DNA from: Terana coerulea
Lineage: Eukaryota; Basidiomycota; Agaricomycetes; Polyporales; Phanerochaetaceae
Length of the DNA: 64,000 nucleotides
NCBI GenBank assembly: GCA_024811115.1
Contig: JAKOGH010000168.1
Coordinates: 62,001-126,000, forward strand
Direction: 5' to 3'
Of the stretch, positions 1 through 11,560 are shown piece by piece (position 1 is the stretch's first letter; the number at the start of each line of letters is the position of its first letter). A program made the translations under genes and the position numbers. The notes beneath the pieces are model-generated. The model was not told the DNA's origin. It ran no database searches and saw only the letters and a program-made list of their open reading frames with translations.

Positions 1-2078
1 TACCGGACTGCAGAATATACGTGGGACAGATGATCATAAGCTAAATACATACGACGCACCTGTCTCAAAGCTAGCCCATATAATACGGCCCACTCTCGAA
101 GGTTACCGGCAACATCATTCGTATGCCAAACCCAGTCGAGACGAGCATCAACGCGCCACGCAAGTTCCAGGGTAGATCCTTCACTCAAAGCCTTGCCAAT
201 GACGGCATCATATTCTTCCACTGAGCAAAGAACTTGCTTGGATAAGTTGATTATGTTGGCTGGTTTGAATATCGCGTAAGCCCTTATCAGGTTTGCAACG
301 TCAGGAACGTCGATCTTCAGCCGTGCGTCGAGCCGAGGACACCTGAGTTCTATAGCCGGAGGAAGTTCACCACCCAGATGACGCCTGAGAGAGTGTTACG
401 AAGACCATCTTTGATCACGGCGAGGAAAGGTACGCACCAAAGCTTCCAAAACCAATCCACTGCTCTGGATCGCGATTTGGCGTTGAAGACAAATAGGCTT
501 GTCCCTTTCGATCTGCCACCTAGCAGCCATCGCGCTTTCCTCCGTGACCTCGTGCGCAGTGGCACATGAGGGCAAGTCAAGCAAAAGGTGAAGTCCGTGA
601 AAGAATATAAATATAGACGAGTTGTAGATTGCAAGGGTATAACGAAGGCCAGTTGCTTATGTTTAACTAGCCACTCCATACCTGGTATGAACTGATGATG
701 AGTTAGTATTGGATACTGGAAGCAATTCTTTTGATACGACACTGCACGTACGTGGTTCTTGTATAGCTCTACTCTGTCCTTCTGCCAGACGGCGATGTAC
801 TCCGCGAGGTCATTATACTGGACGTGTGGAGTGATACGAGCTTTTGTTTCGTCGAAGTTCGGACTCAAGCTATCCGCATTCGTGTAAGATATCTGGACAA
901 GCATTCGGTCTGTATCTTGTGAGTACATGTTGCTCTTATACGTTCAAGCGACGTTACCTCGCATTACTACGTCCGGCTCCTCAGGTCGCTCATTCGCAAC
1001 CGCAACTGCTTGCTGAGCCGCACCAGCACTTGTGTCCTCAACCTGGGAACCTGTTCTGGCCAAGACTTCGCGAGGCGGAGCAGGCTCTTCGTGTGGCGTG
1101 GGCACCTCGGAATAGTGAACCGCTTTCGCTTTACCCTTTGCGGCCTTGGAACGTCCAGGAAATGACCTGGGTCGCTTATGGCACCTGGTGTCAGAAAGGG
1201 GCCCTGGGGATTCCGGATAACTTCGCTCAGTGTGTCCCGGGGGTGCGTCAGGGAAGGTGAAAGCAGCGGAGTTGCCGAATTCGCACTATCTGGTCTGTGG
1301 AAGTTACCATTGGGAAAAGGAAAAGAGGTCCGGGAGAGAGCCATACGTTGGGAGATCCCGTCTACTATTGAAGCGTCCTCGACCTGAACCGACGGTGCCG
1401 TGACAAACGTTTCGATGCCAGTCGCTCCTGCAGTGGAGGGGGCACTGCGCATACGCGATGCCGAGCCCATCCCGGCATCCGTGGGCGTATACACGGACAT
1501 CGCGTGGTCGAGTATGTCGACTCCGAGGAACGTACCAATGTCGAAAGAGGTCCCTATCCACTTCCTGTTTGACTTCGCCTCCCGTCGAAATGCGCGAGCT
1601 TGTGCCCATTCGCTTTGTTGCCATCTGCGGTACATCTCGTCTCGAACATGCCTCTCCTCGTTTTCGCCCCAGTCTTGCGCTTGACCTCCGTGGCCTATGA
1701 AAAACTGCAACGCGTACTCTCGTATGGCGTTCCGGACACCGGCGTCCTCTTCCTTGCTCGTGTCGGTAGATGAGAAAAGGCGTATCCATCTCTTAGCTGG
1801 ACTGGTAGCCTGTCCTTCCAGCTGTGAGACGACTTTATCAGGTATAGGCCCAATAAACCGTCGACGATGTCGGTGAGGATCGTCCCGCTTTGTGATTTCG
1901 AGGCCGGGTTCGAGTGTAATAGGAGGAGGAACGGAGTGGGGGATACCATGTCGGCGTATAGCACGTTGTGTGCCAGAATACCGACTACAGCAGAACAGAA
2001 TTAACGGAGTGGTGCAGTGACAAGCATGGTTGTGGACAAGTGCTGTGCGTCCATCACTCTCAGAGTCTCCCACGTCAT
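1..2078 (-). CDS. Spo71/Mug56-like PH-domain sporulation protein, 3' part missing
   Basis: The gene reads leftwards and leaves the window, so only the N-terminal part is present. An early block reads ITLEPGLEITKRD followed by RRFIGPIPDKVV. A later block reads KARWLLGGRSKGTSLFVFN then SRSRAVDWFWKLW. Both resemble the Spo7_2_N/PH region of the yeast Spo71 and fission yeast Mug56 family, which acts in prospore membrane growth during sporulation. Between them lies a low-complexity, Pro/Ser-rich linker. I place the start at the ATG ending at 2078, with a first intron of about 50 nt ending near 2025. Another intron lies near 927-965 and one begins at about 53. A frame change near 1270-1350 is best explained by a further intron. 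The role in basidiospore formation is inferred from the family. Confidence 0.6.
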
Positions 2079-2433
2079 TGGTCGCGCCTGCCTCTGAAGA
2101 ACTGATGCGCTGATGCGCCTATAAGCAACCCAGGTTTGGGCCTGTTTGGGCCAATTCCGACTTGGAGCTCGGTCTGTGACAATGAAGGCCCTCGATATCG
2201 ACCGAAAGCTGAGCTGTGCCGAATTAGATGATCGTTTGGTTGCATAATTGATTCGCGGTACTATTCTAATTAGATGAAAGAGTATATGCCACATCGATTG
2301 AGGAAGACGTGAAGAAATGTACAAAACATGCTGAGCGGAGATATAAAGAGAATAAATACGCGAATCCGATGAGCACTGTCCGAGAATAGTCCAAGACCCG
2401 AGACCCTCTCATTGAGACTGCGGTGCTTGTTGC
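2079..2433. other. Intergenic, 355 bp
   Basis: This lies between the start of the Spo71-like gene and the stop of the alternative oxidase. It must hold the promoter of the first and the 3' end of the second. AT-rich patches occur near 2225-2290, but I see no coding exon or clear TATA box. Confidence 0.5.
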
Positions 2434-4054
2434 CTAGTTTGCTCCAAGGAGTTTATGCGCCTCCTGGACGTACTTCTCCGATTGCTGTCTTTCAAAGCTA
2501 CAAACCCCATTGTTAGTAGGCGACTTGGACGCACATCACCATATCAACGTACCCAAGCTGGGTGCCCTTCACGTGCATGTCAGGCTCGCGAAGTGCAAAC
2601 GGGTTTACGTCCGTGCTATAGTTGAGGTTTGCGAGACTATGATTGACAAAGCGGTGGGTGCTCTCGTCGCTGCGGACGGCATAGAGAACGTCGATAAGCT
2701 TAGCGTCGGGCTTCAGACGCCAGTAGTCCTTGGCTATCTCGGGCGCGGGTACATTTTCCCTGAGGACATTCTCAGACATACGGATATGCATATGTAAAAG
2801 TGAAAGCTTACCATCCGGGAATACGACCGGCTTCCAGGTCGGTGATGCAGCGTGTGTAGGTGTGTACGGCCTCCTCCTCCAGGTACGCAACGAAACGGTG
2901 GCAGATACGCGGCGAGATGAGATATGACATGACTATGCAGATAGGTATGTCAGCTTTACCTCAGCGCAAGGTACAGGCAGAGACGCACAGAATGCATTGT
3001 AGAAAACACCTTGGGCTCCCAGAACCAGCGCGCGGAAGAAGATGGAGGGTTTCCGGATAGTCATGAATGTCCTGAGCGATATATGAACCCACCGGCAGGG
3101 ATTCGATAACAGAGAATTACGTACATGAGGTGCATACGTTCGTTCTCGGCCTCTTCGAGGAGGGTGTGAATCCAACCGGCGTCACGCCTCTGCAATGCTC
3201 CAACGTAAGACCGAGAAGCCATGGAGAACCGCGAATGAACTCACCATAAGTCGAAGACTTCGGAGATGGCGGAGAGTAGCGGCAACCATACCAGGGACGC
3301 CCGCGATGGTCTCCAAGAATAGAATACGCTACGACGGGCTCAGGACATTCCGTTCGGACAGAAGCAGTCGGCTGACCTTACCTGAAGCCACTGCTGCTCG
3401 GTAAGAGCATAGCCACCTTTCCTGAGTTCTTCCACAGTCATGTTGGCATCTGGCGGCACAGCACGCTCCTTGTAGCCCGAAACCTTGTCGAATAGTTTCC
3501 TGATGAACCGTTAGACAGGTGATCAGCAAATGTAGCAAAGGACACACCTTGTGGTCTTAACAAGCAACTGTGCAATCCTATCCGAGATTTTGGTAGCTTT
3601 GTGATGCATGACCTTGATGATACCTCAGTGGGACATTCGGTCCGACGGCGCTAGCGCTAACGAGCATACCTTGACGGCGTGGAGCTCATCTTGCGTGTAG
3701 ACAGGGTGGAAGAGCACCCAGTCTCCATGTATGGCGGGCGAGGTGCTGACAATGTCTGGCTTCGTCAATGCTTGTCCAGGCTGAGGGACAGTCTCAGGGG
3801 TGATATCCTCTACACGATATTCACCAGTCAATTCCACGGTCGTGATTGGTTGACAGAACCTCACTTTTGTGTAAGCCTTCCTGGCCCAGAACAGCCTTCG
3901 CAGTCGTTGGCTGGATCTCCAAAGAGTCTTGGTTCCGTGAGCCAGAGGTGAAGGAGCGAGATGCGCCCGTGAGGAAGCGAGGAGTTACACGAGGCGTAAG
4001 CGTGATGTGGTGAGAGGCGGTCCTCAACGCCGACGAGTACCGAGATGCGAGCAT
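2434..4054 (-). CDS. aox1: Mitochondrial alternative oxidase (AOX)
   Basis: This is the cyanide-insensitive ubiquinol oxidase of the inner mitochondrial membrane; it passes electrons from ubiquinol to oxygen without pumping protons. The di-iron ligands are visible in order: [35 protein letters not shown] and [12 protein letters not shown]. The gene starts [13 protein letters not shown], an Arg/Ser-rich mitochondrial presequence, and ends after [14 protein letters not shown]. At least seven short introns are needed. One of 55 nt near 3800-3860 explains an apparent frame change after the presequence, and the last intron joins QLG to FERQQ. Length and motifs fit intact fungal AOX. A TATA box lies about 60 bp upstream. 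Fungal AOX is usually induced when the cytochrome chain is blocked; this regulation is inferred from the family. Confidence 0.93.
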
Positions 4055-4110
4055 GTTAGTTGAAGTTTGTGAGTACCGTAGGGGTTGCAAGGTGGGAATG
4101 TCGCGACCGC

Positions 4111-4118
4111 CTTTTATA
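4111..4118 (-). promoter_or_regulatory. TATA box of the alternative oxidase gene
   Basis: Read on the minus strand this is TATAAAAG, a perfect TATA element about 60 bp before the AOX start codon. Most genes in this window lack such a clear TATA box, so this points to a strongly inducible promoter. Confidence 0.6.
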
Positions 4119-4922
4119 ACGCCTTCTCCATAATTTGCTAGGCGTCCCGTGCCGCTCCGATTGGTGTCCGAGTGTAACCGCACGGCCCCAATCAGCGGCG
4201 GCCAACCTAATCGGCGAGTCAGTCTACGGCATGGTTCCGAATTGACCACACACTAGGCTGCAGACAAAGAATAGAGACTCAAATCGTAGATTACACCGTT
4301 CCAGGAAGGCGACCATCTTCGTGTAGGGTCCGCTCAGGGGCAGATTAGGCAGGTAGCGCTCCTGTTTAGGAAATGCCGTGCAATCCGGGTAACCTTTCTA
4401 GCGCCCGCGTGCTGCGTTTCAGAAGATTCTCTTTGCCGCCTTACGTTGCATCCAAAGGTCGGGTTGCCATTGGCTGCGGCCAATGATTTTGAGCGAGTAA
4501 CCAGAGTCGGTCAAGGTGAATTATCGATACCTCTGGGTCAGAATAGACGCAACGTGCTACCCATTTGGCTGTGGAGGGTCAGCATATATATTTAGCACAA
4601 TTCATGACCGCCTAACGCATTCACAAGGTATTCCGCCACGAAAGCTTGGATATGAAAACGAAGTATGCGCTCTCCAATAGTAGTGGAGCATTATCTAGAT
4701 CTCACGAAGATAATCACGTTGTTAGGACCTTGAAAGTCCCATGCCCGATGTGTCTCGCCACGTCACAGTACTGGTCGTACTGCGGTAACAGCCGCATAGC
4801 GAGCGACCGTCCCACGCGCCATTTGTAGTCTCAGTGCTTGAAACAAGTGTGAATACCGGCAGATGCGTTCTCTGCGGGGGCAGGGCTTACTTTTGCGGCG
4901 AATTCAGCGCTCTGACGCTATG
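4119..4922. other. Intergenic, promoter side of AOX
   Basis: About 800 bp between the AOX TATA box and the stop codon of the next gene. I find no convincing exon. It probably carries upstream AOX regulatory sites and the 3' untranslated end of the small mitochondrial protein gene. Confidence 0.4.
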
Positions 4923-5416
4923 TCAACCCCGGCCTTTATGCTCGTCTGGAGCGCCCTCTTCTTTATCACCGACCAGCTTTCGCTGTTCGGGACTCAAAGA
5001 AAAGAAAGCCGCTCGTTGGGCATCAAGCCACCGCCGAGGCTGCAAACGACTCAGGTAAGCACACGGCCATCCACGTCATGAACATCCCGACTTACCGAGC
5101 TAAATACATGTTCATCTTCGCCGAAATCAGCAAGAAACACACCATACAGCAAAGCAACTGAGAAATGTCAGCAAGAGGGCCTTATAAGAAATATTGCAAG
5201 TTACATACGAGGTATTATCACAAAGTTGGAGATCTTGTTGGCAGTATAGAACCACGACCGGCGATGGTCCTCTGGTTCCGACGGCGGCTCAAGCGCTGGT
5301 GGAACCTGCTTTTTGAACTTCGAGTTCTGCGACACACCCCGCGTTAGGATGTACCGGGAGGTGCTACGGAACGCGGGAAGGGGTCGAGTAAGGCTCCGCA
5401 GAGCAGAAGACTGCAT
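4923..5416 (-). CDS. Small mitochondrial single-pass membrane protein, unknown function
   Basis: Three exons with clean GT-AG joins give a protein of about 128 residues. It begins MQSSALRSLTRPLPAFRSTS, an Arg/Ser-rich sequence typical of mitochondrial import signals. A single hydrophobic span follows (KISNFVIIPLALLYGVFLAD). After it come FGEDEHVFS, PRRWL and a charged C-terminus ending DEHKGRG. The layout (presequence, one membrane span, short acidic/basic tail) resembles small accessory subunits of respiratory complexes or ATP synthase. I cannot name the family from sequence alone. The conserved look of the FGEDEHVF...PRRWL block suggests a real, constrained protein. Confidence 0.7.
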
Positions 5417-5504
5417 GTCTGAGTGAGGCCGAGGAGGCTGGAGTAGAGCAAGCTCCGGCGGTAATAACGGTGATGACAGCCCGGCGCTTGGCTCGCAGCG
5501 GCTG

Positions 5505-8500
5505 ATGAAAACGGGCCGTCTGAAAATGGCAAGCTATACATCTCCGGACTCGGACTTGTCTTCCTCGTTCGCCCTCCCTTCCTCACGCCCATCACCCGCT
5601 ATGAACTATGTCGAGTACGAGGTCGACCTGGCTGGCTCAGAAGCGCGACCTCTCAAGAGACCAAGACAGCGAAAGGAGGGGGACGATGGTCACAGGCCCT
5701 ACCACCCACAGTCCGGTCCATCCGGACTGCACTCTGAGCTTGATGAAGCAGGCGAAGCAAGCTCGCGGAAAGGGAGAAAGAGGCCCCTCTCATGTGGAGA
5801 GTGCAGGAGGTTGGTTCTGACGTTTCAACGGTCTATATTCATATCACCAATCTTTATTCCTGGGGCAGGCTAAAGCTGAAGGTATTAAATTCGCCCTATA
5901 GCATGGAGTTTACCCGACCCGCTGAACCACTACCCTAGTGCGACCGCGTGTTTCCTTGCCAATCGTGTCGCAAGAGGGGCTGTGCGGAGATATGTCCTGA
6001 GGGAGCGTTGACTGGTGGAAAGGGCAGCAGGTCTGCGGCTTTCATTCATTGCATAACCCGAGTCGCTTAGCCCAGTTTGCTTCGCTGCCAGATTTATTCT
6101 CGCCAACACCGAACAGCTCCATGACAAGATCAAGACCATGAGCGAGCGGATACTACAGCTCGAGGATGGCCTACGGTCGACACAGTCGCAGCTTACCCCC
6201 GTGAACACCCATTACTACGACAAGAACTCTTGCTCATCAAGAAGTCCCCCGAGTTATTCGGCATCGATCAACATGTGATGGTTCATGATTCAACGCCTGA
6301 CTCCCAACTGAGAAACGAAGACATTCCGCGCCCCAGTCCTGCGTCGTCGTCGAAAGACGGAGATGAGGTGAGCAGCCAGAATAACTCCGTGGCGGCACCC
6401 CGCTGACTTTCATTTAGTATAATGTTGGATCCAACGCTTCGGGAGACCACGACGAGCAGAAACCACCACCCTTCGCAGATGAGCTGACCCGACTCAGCCG
6501 TTCATTCCCGTCTCCATGGTCCATCTCTTTCGAGCTGGATCTTGACACACGGCAACGTATACGAGACCAGCTTCCCCCCAGAGCGGAAGCTCAACACCTG
6601 TGTGAACAGGCTCGGCAGAACGCCTTCTGGCAGTGAGTTCTGTTCTGTTTCCGCTCGCTTCGGGGGCGTTCGGCATCAATATACTGACCTCGGGGACACA
6701 AGGCACAACCCGGACGCGAGCGAGACCTTCCTTCCCAATCTCATCCACAGCGTTTACACAAGCCAGCTCTCCGCACTGCTGCCACACCGACTTGGCCTCT
6801 TCCTCATGGTTCTCGCCATTGGGTCAATGGTCGACCTCCAACGTGGCCCCAATACAGAGGCAGCCGAACGATATCACTTTTTGGCGCGTGCGGCACTGTG
6901 TGAAGTCCCCGTTATGGATGATACGAGTCTGGATGCGGTGAACGCTTTGGTCAGTTTTGCCTTCATTTCCGAGATATCCGGCCCGACTCACTGCCTTCGG
7001 TTCACTAGTTCTTTATGGAGTGGTATCTCCTGACATTCTCTGATCATAAGAAGGCGTTAGAACACGCCTGGGGGATTATGGTATCTGTCTTTCTTCTCCC
7101 CTTCCCTGCATGCATCTCACCTCATGTTACCTTTACAGGGGCTTGCTAGCAAGTTAGCATATACCGTGAGCGACATCTAATCCGCAGCGTCCTCCATTTT
7201 ACTGATACAGCCATGCAGATCGCGCTGCGTATGTCACCTGGACAGAATTCTATTGTCCGGCCGAGTTTCACTGAATTTGACGCCCCGTTTAGATCGGGAT
7301 GGCGTTAGGTCGAAGCTAATCCCGGAAGAGTCTGACAAACGACGGACATTGTTTTGGGACCTTATGGGCGTCGACACCCGACTGGTGAGGATTGCTTGTC
7401 TTGACGGGCCCTTGGCAGCCTATACGTGATGCAGCTAAAAACATACGTACTCAGGCCCTTCTGTTACGCCGCCCACCGTCAATTAACATGCGTCACGTAG
7501 ACGCCAAGCAGCCAACGTTCAGCAACAGCGCCGAATCTGCGGATGCTCAGTGTACGTCTATTGAGCTGGACGGTGCTACGACTGCGCTGTGGTACTGATA
7601 ATGGCATCCAGATCATGAGTGGCAGTACGACTTCTTGGCGCACTGCACGATACCGGTCTTGGATGCCGTCATCTCAGCGCCGCTAACGCCCTACTCCGAC
7701 ATTCTCGGGCTGGATAACAAGATCCGGAATTTTGACGTACCCCCGCTGTTGCAGATGGTAGACAACCAGGGTGTATCCCCCAATGAAGCGATGCAGCAAG
7801 CTATGACTGCCTGCACTCGAGATATAGGTATGGTATCTCCCAAAATGAAGCTATGTGCCGACTGCTCAATTTCCCTGTAGCATTGCTTCATCTTCACAAG
7901 ACATTTTTCACGCATGCTCTTACCCCCGCCCAGTCGTTCACGGTCAAGCACAAATACGCTCCCTCCGTCCTTGCCGCTTACTCCAGTGCATGCAACCTGA
8001 TATGGGCCGTGGATACGCTGTACTCCTGGGAGCCTGCTTTGAGCTCACGCTTTTTGGTATTCTGGTCGAACTGCTTCTCCGCCGCGGTAAGTCGGATGGG
8101 CGGGTTCCGAGCTAATGGGTGACTGACTTCCGCTTTTAGTGCGCGTTGTCCTTTATCGTGTGCCGTGCACCCTTCCTGAGCATTACGCCACGGGCGCTGC
8201 AAGAACTTGACAAGGTTCTGCGCCTGTTCCGAGAGCTGTGCGAACACTGTCCCCGAGCTGCCTCGTATCTTGTGAGTGACATGTTGTGCCTCCCCTCTTA
8301 CTTCGCTCACCACCCGCAGGTCGCCTTGGAGAAGTTTGTCGCCCGCAGTCGGTCATACTATGTGAACTGGCGGGGCGGCGTGCCGGCCAATCACGACGAT
8401 AATACAGACGAGATTCTATTGCTCGTCCGCCGGGTTGTTCCCGCGTCGGGCGACACCTTCTCGCCCGCCGATGCCAACATGATAGACCCCTTCGAACACG

Positions 8501-8793
8501 CGCACCCCTATCTCCGGCGGTGTCTGGACCAGGCGACCGCGACAGATCCGTGCGCGCCTTCTGGCTTCCATCTAACACGCATCCGAGGGCCTGTCGGCTC
8601 CATCCTCCACGCTCAGTCGGACGTGCGGTCGTACAGCGCCCCAGATGACATCCCGTCCTCTCGGTCTTCGAATGGCCTCAGCTCGTCTCATGGGCGGTCT
8701 GGTTACGGTAGCGACCCCTCAACTTCGTACTCATCAACCTCTAGTGCGTTCGGTGCGGACATTCCGGATAGTTGTTGGATGAGCTGGCTCTAA
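5505..8793 (+). CDS. Zn2Cys6 transcription factor with fungal-specific domain
   Basis: The N-terminus is basic and Ser-rich. A binuclear zinc cluster is split by an intron: RKRPLSCGECRR in the first exon, then CDRVFPCQSCRKRGCAEICP. A coiled segment follows (EQLHDKIKTMSERILQLEDG). The rest is the helical fungal-specific transcription factor domain, including RQRIRDQLPPRAEAQHLCEQ, the RLGLFLMVLAIGSMVDLQRG helix and KRRTLFWDLMGVDTRL. The C-terminus is Ser-rich and ends SCWMSWL. About eight to ten introns are required. The start is the ATG at 5505; an in-frame ATG at 5526 is an alternative. It is a nuclear sequence-specific regulator whose target genes cannot be inferred here. The nearest gene downstream is convergent PNPOx, so no operon-like context helps. 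Confidence 0.88.
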
Positions 8794-9025
8794 TCCTTCG
8801 TACCTGTCTTCTAAATATTGAATCTGGATCCTCTTCATTTCTAATACCCTTGCCTAGTTCCTAGTAATCCATGCTATTGTGCCTTAGTACACGAACTTCC
8901 ATGTATCTGTATTCTGCATCATCGGGATATTTATTATTCTGTGTAGAGTGGATATATCTATTGCTCTTTGTTGTTGTACAAACAACACACATATGCCATA
9001 CAATCTCTACTGTTGTGGTATGATC

Positions 9026-9774
9026 TCACGGAGCCAAGCGTTCAATCCTCCATTGAGGAGCGTCGTCGGCTGAGCCTCCTGCTCGCAGGTAGCGCACGCG
9101 ATCATGAAGGCGAGAGGGCTTCCCCGACCAGAACTCGATCTCACTGTGACAGAATTCTTAGATGGGGTCAACAGCAGTGGGCTGCAGAGAACGTACTCGG
9201 GGACTACCCGCCATCCTCCCCAGAAATCAGGCAGCGGGATGTCGGCTTGGCTTGTGCTCTCGTCTACACTGAATTTGGTCTTGACATCCGCGAGGCGTGT
9301 TTGAAGTTCGTCTTCTTGAACAACTGAGCTTTGCGGGCTCGCCCAGGCTCCCAGCCTACTCCCTAGCGGCCTGCTTTTGTAGTATTCCTCGCTCTCCGCC
9401 GTGCTCAGCTTCTCGACCCGGCCTACCACGCGCACCTGCCGCGAGACCTCCTTCCAGTAGAACGCGAGCGCCGCGTGCGGGTTTTCTAGTAGCTCCTGGG
9501 ACTTGCGCGAGGTGTAGTTTGTGTAGAAGACGAAGCCGCGCCCGTCCAGCTGCTTGAACAGCACGAAGCGCGATGAGGGCACGCCGGCCGCCGTCGCCGT
9601 CGACAAAGACATCGCCTCGGGCTCGAGGACGACGTCCTGAACCTCGGTGAGCCATGTGAGGAACTGCTCGAAGGGGTCGCGGGACACCGATGCGGGCGAG
9701 ATGGACTCGGGCGGGTTGTACTGCCGCCGGCTCACGACCTTGAGCTGGTCGGGCCCTGGAATGACGACGTCCAT
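9026..9774 (-). CDS. PDX3: Pyridoxamine 5'-phosphate oxidase
   Basis: This FMN enzyme oxidises pyridoxine or pyridoxamine 5'-phosphate to pyridoxal 5'-phosphate, the vitamin B6 cofactor. Family blocks are clear: [58 protein letters not shown] and [19 protein letters not shown]. The C-terminal part reads [11 protein letters not shown], then, across one short intron of about 42 nt, [19 protein letters not shown]. It ends RIERLAP. The ATG at 9772-9774 gives [14 protein letters not shown]. An overlapping upstream frame from 9923 has presequence-like composition but is not in frame (see findings). The gene is intact and of normal family length, about 230 residues. Confidence 0.93.
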
Positions 9775-10155
9775 GCTGAATGATCCTGGCTGATGAATCG
9801 ATGATGGGTAAGAAGGAGGCTTGTGGCAGGAGACGATAGGGCGCGGATTGGGAGGGATCGCAGAGCGCAGGGAAGTCGCAGACGATGCGGAAACATGGAG
9901 GCCGAGCTGTCCGATGACCTCATCAGATGGCTTTGGCAGGACCGAACGCCACCATGCTCTCGACCCCGATCCGCCCGTGGGGGTGCTTATGCCAATGCAC
10001 AGCCACTGTCGACCAAGATCTTTGCCCGCAAAGCTCGAATGTCGTTGCGATCAATAGACCTGGATTTTATAACGATTTGCGATACGCACACAACGCAGAA
10101 TTGACTTCTACGTCGAGTCGGTAGACTACATATCGAAGGTCAGAGTAATATAAAA
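9775..10155. other. Intergenic, upstream of PNPOx
   Basis: About 380 bp. Its first 150 bp are covered by an upstream ATG frame (9923 down to 9732) on the minus strand that overlaps the PNPOx start out of frame. The rest shows nothing recognisable. Confidence 0.4.
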
Positions 10156-10475
10156 TCACGGGTTGCGTGCTTTTCTGGTCGCAGTTTTGTTCTTGCGGCT
10201 GGAATCAGAATCGACCTCGAACACCAGCCTTCTATTTCGACTCGGCCTCGAGCCATTTTGCTTCTTTGAATCCACCTCCCCGGTTCTTAGCTTGAAGAAA
10301 AATTCGCCAGGGGCGACAATGCTGTGAGTTCACCGTAAAATCATCAAGCTTAAGGAACTCGTTGCTCAATCATGGAGTCAACGTGGATGGATTCTATTGA
10401 CGCGTACACAGGCCACAGTTGTGAAGAGTGGTTTTTATCAGAAACTCTGACAATATTTATGCGGGAAGAACGAGT
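10156..10475 (-). CDS. Possible 3' exon(s) of an unrecognised gene
   Basis: On the minus strand an open block ends at a TGA at 10156-10158 and reads IVAPGEFFFKLRTGEVDSKK, followed by a basic Ser-rich tail ending KARNP. It is preceded by a splice acceptor near 10325. Upstream, another open block encodes SSRINIVRVSDKNHSSQLWP. The alternative frame of the last exon also looks protein-like (RIFLQAKNRGGGFKEAKWLE) and ends at a TAG, so the true frame is uncertain. I cannot find a start codon or family. This may be a small gene or chance coding potential. Confidence 0.2.
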
Positions 10476-11560
10476 CGAAACGTACGACTAGTGACGTTGG
10501 CCTATTCCAGCAGAAAGCGCAATGTGGCGTTACTTCTGGCCATGCGAGCCTTGATATGAGCAATGGGGGCAAGTGTACAGTAGCGTGATTGTCATTGGAC
10601 GCTACCGGAGCCTTCTTCGACGGAGCAATATGGAATGCCTCTGATTTGTTCTCAACCCAAGCGTTCTGAGTCTTTTGACTGTGGCTTGGAAAAGAGCGTG
10701 AGGCTTGGGCCAGGCCAGGCCAGGCGAGACTGCGGTACATAACGCAGCTTCATCACTACAGTGACCGTGACACCAGGTTCCAATAAAAGCTGTTGCGGAA
10801 AACCATGGTAAGTATTTCCCAGCGGTGATCGAGCAACAAGTGGCCGAAGGCGGTGCATGTGGTCAGAGTCGTTTATCTCATAACCTGGGTTGATGGTCGA
10901 GAGCGATGAAACCCAGCGATCCTAAGTGCGTTCAAGTTCGCACTGTTACGATATAACCGTGAAGTCACCTTTTGCCCATGTCTCGTTATCCATGAGATAA
11001 ACCAAAGTATGTCGTCATGGTGTGTCAATTGCGCTGGCATGTCGAGGCTATCGAAAGTCGTTAGACCAGAGTTTGCACCTCTCTGTGTTCCTGGATCGAA
11101 GAAAAGTAACGGCGGTCGTTCGCTTCGACGACCGAGCAGCGGAAAACCCTCCCGATTTGTAGCGGCAAGATTGCTTGGCGAGGGCGACAGTCGCAGGAGG
11201 CGTTCAGGTACCGGCGACAGTCACCGTAAGGAGCCAGAAATTTTTCTCGACGGTCCAGGCTGAAGGTCGTAAAACTGGGTGGCGTTGCATGAGGCTGCAC
11301 GCGACCCGTCAGATGGCGAGGTGAAAGAGAAAGCAACATGGAACATTCGAGTGACTTACGCATGCTTTTACGCTCTGTGCAGGCCTGGGGCACGCTGAGT
11401 GTGGGTCCGAAGAGGCGCACCCTATGATGTGGCGGGGAAATCACAGGGTAATCATTCTTGAATAGTTACCCTTCTGGGTTAGCGCGCCAGATCTCGCTAC
11501 AAACAAGTGCAAATTTACTGCCGAGAAAGGAAGATTTCTGATCTGCGAGATTAGACAGAA
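10476..11560. other. Long gap with no convincing gene
   Basis: About 1.1 kb. Open frames exist on both strands (for example 11061-11444 minus and 11009-11263 plus), but none shows a recognisable domain or consistent splice signals. It probably contains the promoter and 5' leader of the kelch/BTB gene. Confidence 0.3.

Noticed and set aside
3800..3860. Suspected frame break after the AOX presequence
   Set aside because: A 55-nt intron with donor GTGAGG joins the exons in frame (GLHK to [12 protein letters not shown]).
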